A DNA stretch of 64,000 nucleotides, from NCBI GenBank assembly GCA_963693285.1, contig OY848917.1, positions 16,058,192 through 16,122,191 on the forward strand, read 5' to 3'. Source of the DNA: Xestospongia muta. Its lineage: Eukaryota; Porifera; Demospongiae; Haplosclerida; Petrosiidae. The position numbers and the translations under genes were made by a program. Below are positions 22,480 to 33,999 of the stretch, piece after piece (positions within the stretch are counted from its first letter, which is position 1; the number at the start of each line of letters is the position of its first letter). The notes beneath the pieces are model-generated. The model saw nothing but the letters and a program-made list of their open reading frames with translations, did not search any database and was not told the DNA's origin.

Positions 22480-24640
22480 GGAACACATGGCTTGACTAGA
22501 AGCTTTTAGTCAAACAATGCCTGATCCCTAAATCCAACGCAAGTCATCAAGAATGATTGGAAAAAGTGGAACAACACGTGATTCAGGAGTTTGTAATGGA
22601 ACAAATGCAAGCACTTGGATGCACGTGATCCTACTACTGTGGACCAAATGTGACAGTGTATTCGTGATTATCTGCTACAACACATAATCAAGGAAGCAGG
22701 CCAACAAAGAATGTATCAACCAATTAGCAACCATGGACAATGAGAAACAAACAACCAAGCCAGGACTTGAATGGACCTCCAACATTTATGATGACAGTCT
22801 AACCAGAACACACCAGGAATGGCAGTAAAGAAGGAGCTGGTGACCAGTTTTAAATGTGGAAACAAGGCCATTATGCTAAAGAGTGCCCAGAGAAGAACTT
22901 TGCTAAAGGTCAGGAAGTGGACCAAGGCATTTATTGGCTCATGTGCTAAAGCAAGATCAATGGAATACTCAGTAAAAGAATACTGCTGGATACTGGAAGC
23001 TCCAAATTCTTAGTTCACCCTTGATTTGTAGCCGAGGGCATGAAAACGGGGAAAAGTGCAATATTGTGGAGTCCAGCGGACAGAGGGCATCTTATCCATT
23101 TGCTAACATCACTATTGAATTGGATGGAGAATTTTATGAACAAGAAGTGGTGGTGGTGCTTACTTAACTTGAAGAGGTATTACCTGGAGTAGAAGAGGCT
23201 CTGATGAAACATATCACAAGAGGCTTGAGGAAAAGCAAACAACAGGGGTTACTAGAAGTATGCAAATCACAACAGCAACAAGAGATAAAAGTCATTAGTG
23301 GTAGTGACCTGATCTCAAGCCAGAAAGGAAGTTGAGACGAGAGACAAGCAATCAACAAAGATGAATGAAGTTACCCCAATAGAGGACAATTCTTCTGAGC
23401 CAGACAAACAAGAACTTCCACTCAACAATTAACCAATCTCAGAACCTGACTCCATACAGACGAACAAAGCACTTCAACTGAGAATGCAGAGTTAGCTCAG
23501 CTATTTCCTTTTGAGGAAGAAGTAATCAAACAGCAAGAACGGTCGTGACAACAATTAACACATGGCCACTGATTACAACGATTAACCCGTGAAGCCAAAT
23601 ATCGTAAAAGTAAGCGAACATTTTGAGAAATACCGATGGGAGCAAGACCATTAAAGTTTGGAGAACAACTATCGAAAGAGGAACAGCAAGCTCTCTATCA
23701 ATTACTACTGCAGTTTCCAACCATCATTGCAAAACATCCAGGACGAACTAACCAGGCCCAGCACCGAATTATAACCGGAGATAACAGACCTGTACATCAA
23801 TGACCATACTGGATACATCCTGCAGTAAAGAAGGAAGTGTCTGACGAATTTGAACAAATGCTCTCTCTGTCATCTATAGCTCCAACTGGACAGAGCACCT
23901 ACAACACTTATGAAAAGCATTTAAATGACTACAACAGCCAAGACTTGTGTTGAAACTTAAGAAATGTGAGTTTGGAGTCACAAAGTGCACATATTTTGGG
24001 AAATTGAGTGGAAAGAGATGGAATCAAATGTGACAAAAGTAAAGCATTGGCTATTTGATGAATGGAACAACCAAAAACCTAGAAGGACATACGGACATTC
24101 AATGTTTTATCCGAGAGTATGCTACCATTGCAGAGTCTCTTACCAACTTAACAAAAGAAGAGCATGACACAGTGAAATAGATGGTGAGCACTGTACAGGC
24201 TTTTCTGACCTTAAAGAACTAACCAGGTCTAGTACTGAATTATAACAGGAGATAACAGACCTGTACATCAACGACCATAAAGGGGTGGAGTCTGGCTATG
24301 CAAATGCCAACACGCACTATCTCACCTCCTCTGTGAAGAAGGAAACAACTACCCATACTTCACACTAGAGAAGAAGGGAAGAATATGGCGGATCAATGCT
24401 ACCACAAGAAGGCACATGGTGACCAGATGGTAACTACATGCTGAATGGAGTAAACAGTCAGAGCTAGAGATCACCAGGACGAGAAAAATAAATGCACCAA
24501 GTTGACCAATCATAATGCGGCTTTAAGTTACCAATCAAATTGGATCTACCCGGGAGGGTATAAAAGGAGCTGACTGACTTGTTAATTTTAGATTAAAATA
24601 ATGTATATCTATATTTATTTATTGTCACTATACTATTCTG
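22480..24640 (+). mobile_element. Decayed Ty3/gypsy-type LTR retrotransposon
   Basis: Signals in order: a Gag zinc knuckle (CX2CX4HX4C) at about 22,850-22,905 split by a one-base loss in a run of A; an aspartic protease site, GILSKRILLDTGSSKF (DTGSS at 22,989-23,003), ended soon after by TGA; a Pol N-terminus around 23,640-23,850 with ARPLKFGEQLSKEEQQAL, GRTNQAQHRIITGDNRP and HPAVKKEVSDEFEQM; and a late reverse-transcriptase/connection part (KKCEFGVTKCTYFG, then YATIAESLTNLTKEEHD) in shifting frames. The segment that should carry the YxDD active site is deleted between about 23,890 and 23,900. The HRIITGDNRP coding region appears again at about 24,240. A TATAAAAGG box at about 24,556 may mark a 3' LTR, but no 5' LTR was identified. 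Not functional. Confidence 0.82.
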
Positions 24641-25065
24641 TTAAGAAATATTTTATGGGTCAATTAACTAAAAGGAAATAAGTAGGAGGGGATATCAGAT
24701 ACAAGTTTTTGTCTAATAGCAACTTCTTGCAACTTTAGCAACCAATTCTCCAGAGGAAAGTGTGGTCACTGTGTTTTTGTCACCAATATTCAGAAAAACC
24801 TAATTATAAACATCTATCTGGGTGACACTACTTGTGGGTTAATAAGGAAACTGTGAATATCATTATAAATGAGTGCCTACTCGCTGCTTTAGTGTTATAA
24901 CTATATTATGTTGGTCTGTACTTGAACAAATAGTTTGCATGTGTGTGTGTGTGTGTGTGTATTAGTATATTGTATAACTAAACCAACAATGGTCAAGTCT
25001 TGACAAGACTACTCTAATAGCAGATTAATTAAACAGATTACCTAAATAGATTAACTGGTTTAGTT
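24641..25065. other. No gene seen; (GT)n at 24,937-24,961
   Basis: AT-rich spacer with a short GT dinucleotide run. It contains the 3' flank of the small minus-strand gene ending at 25,068. Confidence 0.5.
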
Positions 25066-25067
25066 AT

Positions 25068-25920
25068 TTACCTTGTTGTTATTACTGGTGTTGTTGTTGG
25101 TAATGTTGGTCCTGTTCCTATTACCGCTATTAATGTTGGTCCTGTTCCTATTACCGCTGCTGTTGGTCCTGCTGTTGTTGGTCCTGCTGTTGCTAGAACT
25201 GTAACAAAAATACAATCTAAACATGAACACAAACAATTATTTTAAGCAAACAAGTATTAATAATAATATATTAGTTTACTATTAAACATGATGTGCTGTT
25301 GCCAATATGCATAGGATGTAGAGGTTGTAGTGACTAATGAAAATTGTATTGTAAAGATTACACACCTTACACAATATATCATACAAACATGTTTGAATTG
25401 AGTTACAAGTTACAACAGACTTGTGTCTAATAAAGGTGAGCATGGTAATCTTTTACAACTAACACACAATGTCAACTCCCTCGGTGATAGATTTGACTAT
25501 TAAAAACACACACACTGATTGACATATATTAACTATATCAAATTACCTGTCCTGGACCTCTTTGGTGGTGAAGTAAGGTCAAAATGAGCTATAGACAAAA
25601 AAACAATTTATTATCGCGTTCATTTACTGAAACTTACACTCACAAGGAAGATGGCGATTTGGTACTGGTCTTCCTGGGACTGTAACAGAAGAGACCAACA
25701 ATCAACATCATAATAAACTTAAACACACAAACAACAATAGAAAAGAAAATATATCATGTCGTTGATGGAAAAAATAAGTTACTAACATGTTCAACTTACT
25801 CATAATAACGAGCAAAACGTAGAGTCGATCTGAAACAGAGTAGAAAGCTACTAAATTTCTTCACCGTACTAAAAACAACTATTAAAACTACTTACCAAGT
25901 TTACCACAGGTGCTTCTACT
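25068..25920 (-). CDS. Small Pro/Thr/Gly-rich protein of unknown function, five short exons
   Basis: Exons 25920-25896, 25829-25800, 25679-25644, 25588-25547 and 25198-25068 all have GT-AG borders and join in one frame, every intron in phase 1, to a TAA at 25,070-25,068. The first ATG in that frame lies at the end of exon 2 (25,803) and gives about 70 residues: MIPGRPVPNRHLPSHFDLTS, then PPKRSRT (a basic, possibly nuclear, patch), then two repeats of AVIGTGPTL flanked by TAGPT and PTTTP. The frame stays open upstream (CGKLDRLYVLLVIM), so a longer N-terminus using an unseen start is possible. I recognise no family. Support comes from five consecutive phase-compatible exons, which is unlikely by chance, and from a TATA-like box about 100 bases upstream. 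Confidence 0.5.
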
Positions 25921-26017
25921 CTGTAAACTGAAGATATTAAGACGTCAGTAGCTTCAACACAGCTGTCACAACTCAAAAGTAGCTCGTACTATTTTCTAAT
26001 AGTCACAAATTACGTCT

Positions 26018-26062
26018 ACCGTATATAAAGGTTAATATAGTGGGCGTGGTTCATGTTGTCAT
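26018..26062 (-). promoter_or_regulatory. Candidate promoter: CACCC/GGGCG-like motif and TATA-like box
   Basis: On the minus strand ccacgcccac is followed by ctttatatacgg (about 26,032-26,021), about 100 bases before the first exon of the small Pro/Thr-rich gene. The DRC5-like fragment starts on the opposite strand immediately to the right, so the stretch could have been a two-way promoter. This rests on motifs only. Confidence 0.35.
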
Positions 26063-26460
26063 TTCTGGTCCAGCTGATCCTGCTGCTGATCCTCGACAGA
26101 TAAGACGAGTCATTGCATTATTTAAGTAACTAAAAGTGAATGTAGTACATTTACATTTATTGTATTCTAATCATCACAGGGATTTAGAGACAGTCCCTCC
26201 ATTATAAGATTGTGTATTAGTCATATTGTGTCACAATTTCATCTCAATCCTTTGTTGGATGAATTACAACATCTCTATGAGAAAAAGTCCCTGATAAATT
26301 ACCTACATCAAAAGTCATCAATATCATTAGAGTAAGTCATAATGTTATTAGCCATGCCTACTTTGTGTATTAAATAATAATGTGACAGCTCCTCTTATTA
26401 ATGAGGAAGATTACTGGAAGAAATGTTGTAATGAAAGGTGGGCATTGTGTGTTGTAGCGG
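26060..26460 (+). pseudogene. Fragment of a DRC5/TCTE1-like gene (dynein regulatory complex)
   Basis: Three plus-strand segments follow the N-terminal part of DRC5 (TCTE1), an LRR protein of the ciliary nexin-dynein regulatory complex: ADPRQIRRVIALF (to 26,125, donor GTAACT); SPSIIRLCISHIVSQFHLNP with LLDELQHLYEKKSLINYL (26,180-26,331, donor GTAAGT); and LINEEDYWKKCCNERWALC (about 26,393-26,450). The YWKxCCxxRW and LCIxHI..NF..NPLL features match the family as I remember it. The phases of the exon joints do not agree in either intron, no start codon is in frame, and no LRR exons follow within 1 kb. A decayed or truncated copy is most likely. Confidence 0.6.
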
Positions 26461-27040
26461 ATTAACGGTAACTCCTTAAAAATACATTATATTATTTTAT
26501 TATTAATTAGAAAAAGTACTTGATGATCTTATTTGTTTCTAATGTTTAATGTCACTGGTTTTGTTGGACTTTATTTATCTGCTTGGTTTAAAATGAACCT
26601 GCTATAAATACACATGTACTATTAATATTTTTTATAGTCTGGCAGAATGAAATATTTGCTGTGAAATCTAGATATATCTTGTCTCTTGTTTATTTCATTA
26701 TTTCTGATGTGTAATATTGAATCACATAGTCATCAATTGTTCTGGGTGATCACCATGTTCTATTAATACCTATTTTCACTAAATATAGTGAACAACTGTT
26801 ATGTTTTATTAATAGACGTTCTTAATATATGGAGTGAGAAACTACTGTGACTATATATAGTGGCTAACTGTCATGTTCTATTAATATCTGTTGTGACTAT
26901 ATGTATTGGGAAACCGTCATATTCTACGACTATATATATTAATTGTAGTGTTCGTACCGACTATTTTTTAAATGTGTTTTGTTTATATACGGTATATAGA
27001 AAATCTCAACAGTCTCTATTGTTGCTCCATCACTGAGCAC
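26461..27040. other. No gene seen
   Basis: AT-rich, with a loose repetition of ctgt(c/t)atgttcta(t/c)taat and actatatata-like words between 26,755 and 26,945. No exon recognised. Confidence 0.45.
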
Positions 27041-27046
27041 ACTCTC

Positions 27047-27215
27047 AAAAACAGGCGCGAAAATGTTACCAGCACACATCTAGCATGGAAGAGCAAAACG
27101 TGACTACCACTATTATGGCGGGAAAATATTACCTGTGCATGCGTAACGTGAACAGCAAAACATTAATGGTTTTAAATTAATTATTGAAAAAAAGATTATT
27201 AATTAAATGATATAG
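27047..27215. repeat. Direct repeat, left copy (pair at 28,522-28,692)
   Basis: About 170 bases sharing gttaccagcacaca, gactaccactattatggcg, ggaaaatattacctgtgca and the gattattaa region with 28,522-28,692. The two copies enclose about 1.3 kb of A-rich DNA, as long terminal repeats or a local duplication would. Confidence 0.85.
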
Positions 27216-28245
27216 TATTTTACTAAAAAGATTAATAAATAATTGATATAGCATTTTACTAAAAACAAAGATTCTTAAAGTTAAAAAATGATCTATATTG
27301 GTATATGTGTTACAATAGTTGTAAAAAGATTAATAATTGTAATTAAAAATTATTATTAATAATATCTTAAAACTAATGTAAGGTGATTGGTTTTTGACAA
27401 AAAGTTTAGATAAAAAATTTTTTTGACAACTTCAATATATTAAATTAAAAAACAACACATTATAATAACAAAATAAAAAGAAAACATTGAAAAAATTACA
27501 AAAAAAATTAAAAATTAAAAAAAGACAGTCTCAGTAAATTATGAGTCCCCAAGAGAACATCAGAACAGTCCACAAGTACAAAACATAGAGGAAGAAACAG
27601 AACAACTGGATTACTAAAGAATGGATGAGAGATATATGGATGGAGAGGTAGCTCACCTTTTTAAACAGTGCTGCTCCTGCATGGAAAGAAAAAAAGAGTA
27701 GTTATAACTGAACTGGTGATGACAGTGAATGGAGAGAGAGTGAAGAGAGACAGAGGAAGTGAAAAAGGACAACCAACCTACACACACACACAGCACACAC
27801 ACACGCACCCTACAAATCAGAGCTCTCCCCTACCACCTGGCGGCCACGGATATTTTTAAAAAAATTTTTTTATGGCCGCCAGGCGGCAAGGGAGAGATAA
27901 TTTTTAGAGATTGTATGAGTGTGTGTATGATGTATAGGCTAGATAGCCCAAAATAAAAAAAAAATAAAAGAAGAGGAAAGAAGGCTGGAAGGAAGACAGG
28001 AAAGAGTCCAATGAGCAGGAGAGCGACTCATCTTTTTTACATCCAGAGAACATCAGAGACAAAGAACATCAGAACAGTGAGAGAACATCAGACCAACCAC
28101 AGTAAGAACTTTCAAGTCGAGTCCTGTAGAAATGAAGATTGAGAACAAAAAAGTTTACACAAACGAAAAATTAAAAACTAAAATTTAAATAAAAAATAAA
28201 AAGAAAGGTAAAGAAACGAATAGGATGACATAACTGAAACAAAAA
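27216..28245. other. A-rich spacer with purine runs; no supported gene
   Basis: Between the direct repeats. Long A-rich and GA-rich stretches, a (CA)n run at about 27,780-27,812, the hairpin described separately, and short frames without motifs. Confidence 0.5.
27823..27896. repeat. Inverted repeat with GC-rich arms and an A/T loop
   Basis: Arms cctggcggcca (27,836-27,846) and tggccgccagg (27,873-27,883) are exact complements. The match extends outwards to 24 bases at about 21/24. The 26-base loop is almost only A and T. It is a strong stem in an AT-rich region and may be a transposon end, a fold-back or a cruciform site. Confidence 0.85.
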
Positions 28246-28246
28246 G

Positions 28247-28400
28247 ATGATCCAGCGATGAGGCGAGCCGATCGAACGAAGTGACGAGATGATCCAACGA
28301 TGAGGAGAGGCAATCGAACGAAGTGACGAGATGATCCAACGATGAGGAGAGGCGATCGAACGAAGTGACGAGATAATCCAGCGACGCAGCGAGTAGTAGA
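28247..28400. repeat. 42-bp minisatellite, three and a half units
   Basis: Units start at 28,247, 28,289, 28,331 and 28,373 (partial), sharing gatcgaacgaagtgacgag. The unit is a multiple of three, so the minus strand stays open with a 14-residue repeat (LVTSFDRLSSSLDH). There is no splice support or start context, so coding is doubtful. Confidence 0.9.
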
Positions 28401-28521
28401 GAACATAGAGGTATAAAAAAAGGAGTCCCTTTTAATATCATCAAGAGGCTCTGTCACGCTTCAAGTTGACAGTCACTCAACAAAACACGTGACAAATTTT
28501 CACACCAGCACCACGCGTGAC

Positions 28522-28692
28522 TAACAGGTGCGAAATTGTTACCAGCACACACCTAGCAAGGAAGGGCAAACGCGTGACTACCACTATTATGGCGGGAAAA
28601 TATTACCTGTGCACGCGTAACGTGAACAGGAAACATGAATGGTTTTAAATTAATTATTGAAAAAAAAAGATTATTGATAAAATGATATAGTA
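28522..28692. repeat. Direct repeat, right copy (pair at 27,047-27,215)
   Basis: See the left copy. The pair differs by scattered substitutions and small indels, indicating an old duplication. Confidence 0.85.
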
Positions 28693-28883
28693 TGTAATAT
28701 AGGGTACAATATTTCTCTAAGAATTCCCAAACGAGTCACTTTAGACCTCTCAAAATAATTTTCTGCTACAATATTTCTATATCAATATATATTACAAATT
28801 AGTGAAGCTAGTGTATGTATGTATGAGACAGCTATTATGGGCCACTTGTTGGTTGGACTCAGATATGTTTTGCACAGTGTAAT

Positions 28884-28887
<4 letters not shown>

Positions 28888-28950
<63 letters not shown>
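28888..28950. repeat. (GA)n microsatellite
   Basis: Uninterrupted GA dinucleotides followed by degenerate gagaca words to about 29,020. It marks one end of a segment duplicated at 30.46-31.32 kb. Confidence 0.98.
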
Positions 28951-28957
<7 letters not shown>

Positions 28958-29019
28958 CAAAGAGAGAGAAAAAGAGACAAAGAGAGAGACAGAGAGAAAG
29001 AGAGACAGACAGAGAGGGA

Positions 29020-29560
29020 TATATACTATTTTAAATGGTTCATAGTAAAACATAACAGATGACAAACGTGGATTACATTTTCAACTACCACACCAAATTT
29101 ACAAATTCTGACATTTCCTTGCCATTTTCATATTATTTTAATTTTCTTTCTAAATATTTGACATGCCCCTCCCATTGGGCAAAGATCACATTCTAAATTA
29201 GTTTGAAGACATTCGTTCTCCTCTTGTAAAGCAACAACATAAACTTTTGACAATCCCTACAGAACTGGACACAACCTGATCATGTGACCATCATGTGACT
29301 AGATATTGACAAACTATAACTACCCACTCACATAATGAGAGAACTACAAGGCACATATAATAATTACATGTATTGAGACATACATGTACATGTATAGTTA
29401 ATAAGAATATTAAAATAGTGGTGACAAACACACTAATATAACTGTACCTGTATGTCAGTTACTAATACCCCAGTGTTACCAGTAGTTGGTACAGATGTAT
29501 TCTGCTTTGAAGAACTTGTTTGACTGGTCTGACCAGTTTTAGAAGAAGCAGATCTACTAG
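29020..29560 (-). pseudogene. Duplicated exons of an ankyrin/coiled-coil gene, copy 1
   Basis: The minus-strand exon at about 29,548-29,454 reads SASSKTGQTSQTSSSKQNTS, then PTTGNTGVLVTDIQ, and ends at donor GTACAG. A second exon near 29,267-29,165 follows an acceptor (TTCTGTAG) and reads KVYVVALQEENECLQTNLEC, then DLCPMGGACQIF, a short coiled-coil-like piece with a Cys pair. The whole stretch matches 30,780-31,320. In that second copy the exon after TNLE is stopped, so this copy is the better one. Function unknown. Confidence 0.5.
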
Positions 29561-29629
29561 TACATTAACTAGGAGAGAAAGAACCCTATATTTATAAAGG
29601 TTGTAGAAAGTTTTGCACAGTATAATACT

Positions 29630-29631
<2 letters not shown>

Positions 29632-29667
<36 letters not shown>
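29632..29667. repeat. (GA)n microsatellite
   Basis: Eighteen GA units, following ttttgcacagtataatactc, the same lead sequence as before the 28,888 tract. It is therefore part of the same repeated unit. Confidence 0.97.
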
Positions 29668-29669
<2 letters not shown>

Positions 29670-29689
29670 ATGTAGTATGAGTATTAGAC

Positions 29690-29945
29690 TACATTAATTA
29701 ATGACATGATTAGTATGGGAATCAGACTATAATGTGCTAGATATGGGAATCTGACAATAGTATGAGGTATAGGAATCTGTCCCTATAGTATTGGGAATGA
29801 GACCAATATGAGTCTAGCTTTTAGACAAGCTTTACGTTTAGTCTTGGCAGAACTTAATTCTTTTGCACTAAGCTACTGAGAGAATACATCGGAATCAATG
29901 GGTGTGGCTTCTGTATCAGAACTGGGTGGAGATTCAGATAAAACT
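29690..29945 (-). repeat. Copy of the 33.1-33.46 kb region with a decayed exon
   Basis: The order agtatgggaatcagacta, then ggtataggaatctgtccctatagtattgg, then the exon FxxEATPxDSD (minus) matches 33.1-33.46 kb. The exon has a TAG stop after FSQ and a changed donor. Confidence 0.7.
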
Positions 29946-30456
29946 TATTACTGAGTAATGGATTTTGTTGATGTTTGAGTGAGGTAGTTATAGTAAGAGA
30001 ATATAATTCTGTGATATGGATAAATAAGATTGATGGATAAATGGATGGATAGATTATTGAAAGCATAAATGGATGACTAAACTGATGAATGGATAGATTG
30101 AGATATAAAAACATAGTTAGACAATTTCTCCTCAAAAAAACACACCCACTTACTTACTTTTCCTATCCTGTGAAGTAGAATAAAAGTATAAAGCATATAA
30201 TTTGTGTTGATATCTTGTGAGAATACTGAACCCTAAACTTTAAAAAACAATAAACAAGTTAAATGATAAATAAACATTAATTTTAGCAATTAAAATCCAA
30301 AATAAAATAAACATCCAAAAAGAACTTGATTAAAATAAATGATTGGAGAACCAGTCAAATGTTCAAATGAAGTTTTGCACAATAGTGTGTTATTGATGTA
30401 CATAAAGATGGATATTTGACAATGGGAAATATAAACTGTTGGAACTGGACAGGTGA

Positions 30457-30747
<291 letters not shown>

Positions 30748-30779
30748 GACAGAGAGAGACAGAGACAGACAGAGAGAGA

Positions 30780-31320
30780 TTTATTCTATTTTAAATGGTT
30801 TCATAGTAAAACATAACAGATGATGAATGTAGATTACATTTTTAACTACCACACAAAATTTACAAATTCTGACATTTCCTTGCCATTTTTATATTATTTT
30901 AATTTTCCTTTTAATTGTTTAACACACCCTTCCATTGGGCAAAGACTCATTCTAAGTTAGTTTGAAGACATTCGTTCTCCTCTTGTAAAGCAACAACATA
31001 AACTTTTGACAATCCCTACAGAAATGGACACAACCAGATCATGTGACCATCATGTGACTAGATATTGACAAACTATAACTACCCACTCACATAATGAGAG
31101 AACTACAAGGCACATATAATAACTACATGTATTGAGACATACATGTACATGTATAGTTAATAAGAATATTAAAATAGTGGTGACAAACACACTAATATAA
31201 CTGTACCTGTATGTCAGTTACTAAAAACCCAGTGTTACCAGTAGTTGCTACAGATGTATTCTGCTTTGAAGAACTTGTTTGACTGGTCTGACCAGTTTTA
31301 GAAGAAGCAGTTGGGAGAAT
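30780..31320 (-). pseudogene. Duplicated exons of the ankyrin/coiled-coil gene, copy 2
   Basis: Homologous to 29,030-29,560. The exon with ASSKTGQTSQTSSSKQNTS and TTGNTGFLVTDIQ is present (about 31,310-31,210). The ALQEENECLQTNLE exon is present near 30.95-31.02 kb but is stopped directly after TNLE by a small deletion. The exon is preceded on the minus strand by an extension with an in-frame stop. Confidence 0.55.
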
Positions 31321-31760
31321 TGCTTTTGGTGACTAAGGATTTGGAAGGGTGGAAGAGGACGTAGTACTTGCTCGTTTAGGATGTACATTTATATGTGAAC
31401 TAGGGAAATGAATTGTAAGTAGTATAGGAATGAGAAGGAAAGTGGTGGTATGGAAATGAAACTAAAGTATGCAGTATGGACATCAGACTATATTAATTAA
31501 TAAAATGATTAGTATGGGAATTTGACTGTAACAGTGAGAAGTTAAACTTACGTACACACATATCTATGCTGAGTATGGGAACCAGACTACAACAGGGACA
31601 AGGTATAGGATTATGACTGTGATGATTCAGACAAAAATCATTATTTTTGAGCAATAGATTTTGTTGTTGTTGGAAGGAGGTAAGTTATAGTAGGAGAATA
31701 TAACTCTGTGATATGGTTAAATAGGTAGCATTAATGGATAAATTCATTAATAGCAATGGA
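31310..31760. repeat. Partial duplicate of 32.9-33.56 kb that has lost the exon
   Basis: Sequence from the gtgaactagggaaatgaa region through atgagtatgggaaccagacta to gagcaatagattttgttgtt matches 32,905-33,560. The segment corresponding to 33,232-33,446, which holds the exon, is absent. Confidence 0.7.
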
Positions 31761-31789
31761 TCCATGTTAAATTAGTAATAGATGTATAA

Positions 31790-32400
31790 ATGTTGCAATA
31801 TATATATATATATATAGTACGGATACCAAACATGGAAATGGATCTATAAATTTATCAATGGATCTATAAGTGTGGTAATGGATCTATAGTAATAAACCTA
31901 TAAACATAAACAATGGATGCTTCGATATTTTAACTACTTCTGACCTTCCTCTATCATAAGTTGTTGAGTGTTACTTTCCATAGTAACTAACTAAATAAAA
32001 TATTAAGTTCTCTTGTGAATAGTGTTAAATTAAATATGATTATAGTAGACAGTCTAACATCAAGATGATGGTTTAGTGATTGTTTCATAAACTGTTTATC
32101 TCTTTGTGTCTATTTTAAAAGAGCTTGAGTACTATATATTCACAAGACAACTGGTCTTCGCTCTTTTTCCAACCATCACATTTCTATTTAACAGTTTCAA
32201 TTTCTAGTTCCTCCAACTAAAAAAGGACAAATAGATTGACTAATAAATACATACAGAGATGTATCAATGGATTGAGAGATAAATGGATTAATAGATAAAT
32301 AAAATGACATCTAATTTATATGTGATCAATGGATGGATCATGATTAAAATGATAAATGAACACACACTAGTACATGATATGTCCAGATAGACACAATTTG
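31790..32400. other. No gene seen; ATGGATCTATAA-type short repeats
   Basis: An (AT)n run at about 31,797-31,818, then loosely repeated aatggatctataaa words to about 31,910, then AT-rich sequence with no exon. Confidence 0.5.
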
Positions 32401-32412
32401 ATATTAACTTAC

Positions 32413-33994
32413 TTCAGAGACACTTCTGCTTTGTTCAGTTCTCTGTAAATGTTCTCTTATTATTTTAACTTCTCTAGTTTTAGTTTCTACATCTTCAACA
32501 AGTGCTCTAGTTTGTTTCTGATACTCCTCTATCTCTAATGAGAGCTGATTGGATATTTCATGTAAAGTTTTGTTCCCTTCTTCAAGCTTGGACAATCTAA
32601 AAACATGAGATTTAAATTTGAAGTATCTCCCAATTTCTATACATGAGAATGAAACATGAGGATTGGAAATGAGACTTTTTTTACACAATATTTATGATAT
32701 GGTATGAGGATCAATTTATAATATGGGAATGAGACTTTATTATAAACGCCTCATTCTCATTAATTACATTAATTGATATACATACACATGTACATGTACA
32801 CCTATTGAGGATAGTTCCCATATCATATTACATGTACATATACTTTATTACAAAAGTTTCATTCTCATACTAATTATATATATAATAGTTTTAAATGAGA
32901 AATGAAGCAGTTGTGACAGGAGGATGGTGTTTGGTGACTGACGATTTAATGGAAGTAGAAAGGATGAAAGAGAAAGTGGTACTACCTTGTTTTCGATGTA
33001 CATGTATATGTGAACTAGGGAAATGAAATGTAAGTAGTATGGGAATAGGAATGAAAGTGGTGGCATAGAAATGGAACTAAACTATGCAGTATGGGTATCA
33101 GACTATATTAATTAATAATATGATTAGTATGGGAATCAGACTGTAACAATGAGAAATGAAATTTATGTACATGCATATCTATGCTGCGTATGGGAACCAG
33201 ACTATAATGGGGAAAAGGTATAGGATTATGACTGATTATAATGAGAATTATATCATATAGTAATGAGGTATAGGAATCTGTCCATATAGTATTGGGCACG
33301 AGACCAATATTAATTTTACCTTTTAGACGAGCATCCTGTTGGAACTTCAAATTTAACCTTAGCAGGACTAAATCTTTCTGCACTAACTGCCAAGACAATT
33401 CTTCAGAATCAGTGGGTGTGGCTTCTTCATCAAAACTAGGTGGAGATTCAGAAAAAATCATTGTTTTTGAGCAATAGATTTTGTTGTTGTTGGAATGAGG
33501 TAAGTTGTAGTAGGAGAATATAATTCTGATATAGATAAATAGGTAGTATTAATGGATAAATGAATTTCACCGCTATATTAGAATGCACCTGAAATGACTA
33601 TTAAAAAAATTAATATAAACATGTCATCTTTATCAATTGATTTGTGTCTAATAAGAAGGAAACTTGATCACTGCACATGTTCTCAAACAAGTAAACTTTT
33701 TCCTAATATTATGACCAGCGCTTTGTAGTCTATTCTCCTTTCAATATTCATTTTATTTAACATTTCATTAAAGACAGTAATTCAACCTTAACAGTATTAC
33801 AATAATTACAATACTATCACAATTAATAACTGTCTTTAAGAAAAAAAACTTGCATTTTATTTTTAGCTACTTGTTGTATGTACATAAATACTTACTTTGT
33901 TAACAACTTCTAGATTGACTCCTTTCTGTGTTAAAATCAAAACAACATCTTTGTGTCCCTTCTTTGCTGCTAACATGACAGAAGTAGATCCTTC
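32413..33994 (-). CDS. Exons of an ankyrin/coiled-coil gene (partial model)
   Basis: Exon 33994-33896 (99 nt, phase 0, GT-AG) is one ankyrin repeat: EGSTSVMLAAKKGHKDVVLI, then ILTQKGVNLEVVNK. An exon ending about 33,322 (donor GTAAAA) reads FDEEATPTDSEELSWQLVQK, then LVLLRLNLKFQQDARLK. Exon 32596-32413 (184 nt) reads LSKLEEGNKTLHEISNQLSL, then EIEEYQKQTRALVEDVE, then REVKIIREHLQRTE, a heptad-rich coiled coil. The joint between the second and third exons is not in phase, so at least one exon is missed or the gene is broken. Upstream ankyrin exons and the 3' end were not found here. The duplicated exons at 29-31.3 kb may belong to the same gene or its copies. Confidence 0.5.
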
Positions 33995-33999
33995 CTAAA

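Noticed and set aside
28247..28400. Regular 42-bp repeats as a possible CRISPR array or repeat protein
   Set aside because: Repeats are contiguous without unique spacers, and the surrounding DNA is eukaryotic. The open minus frame follows from a unit length divisible by three and lacks splice support.
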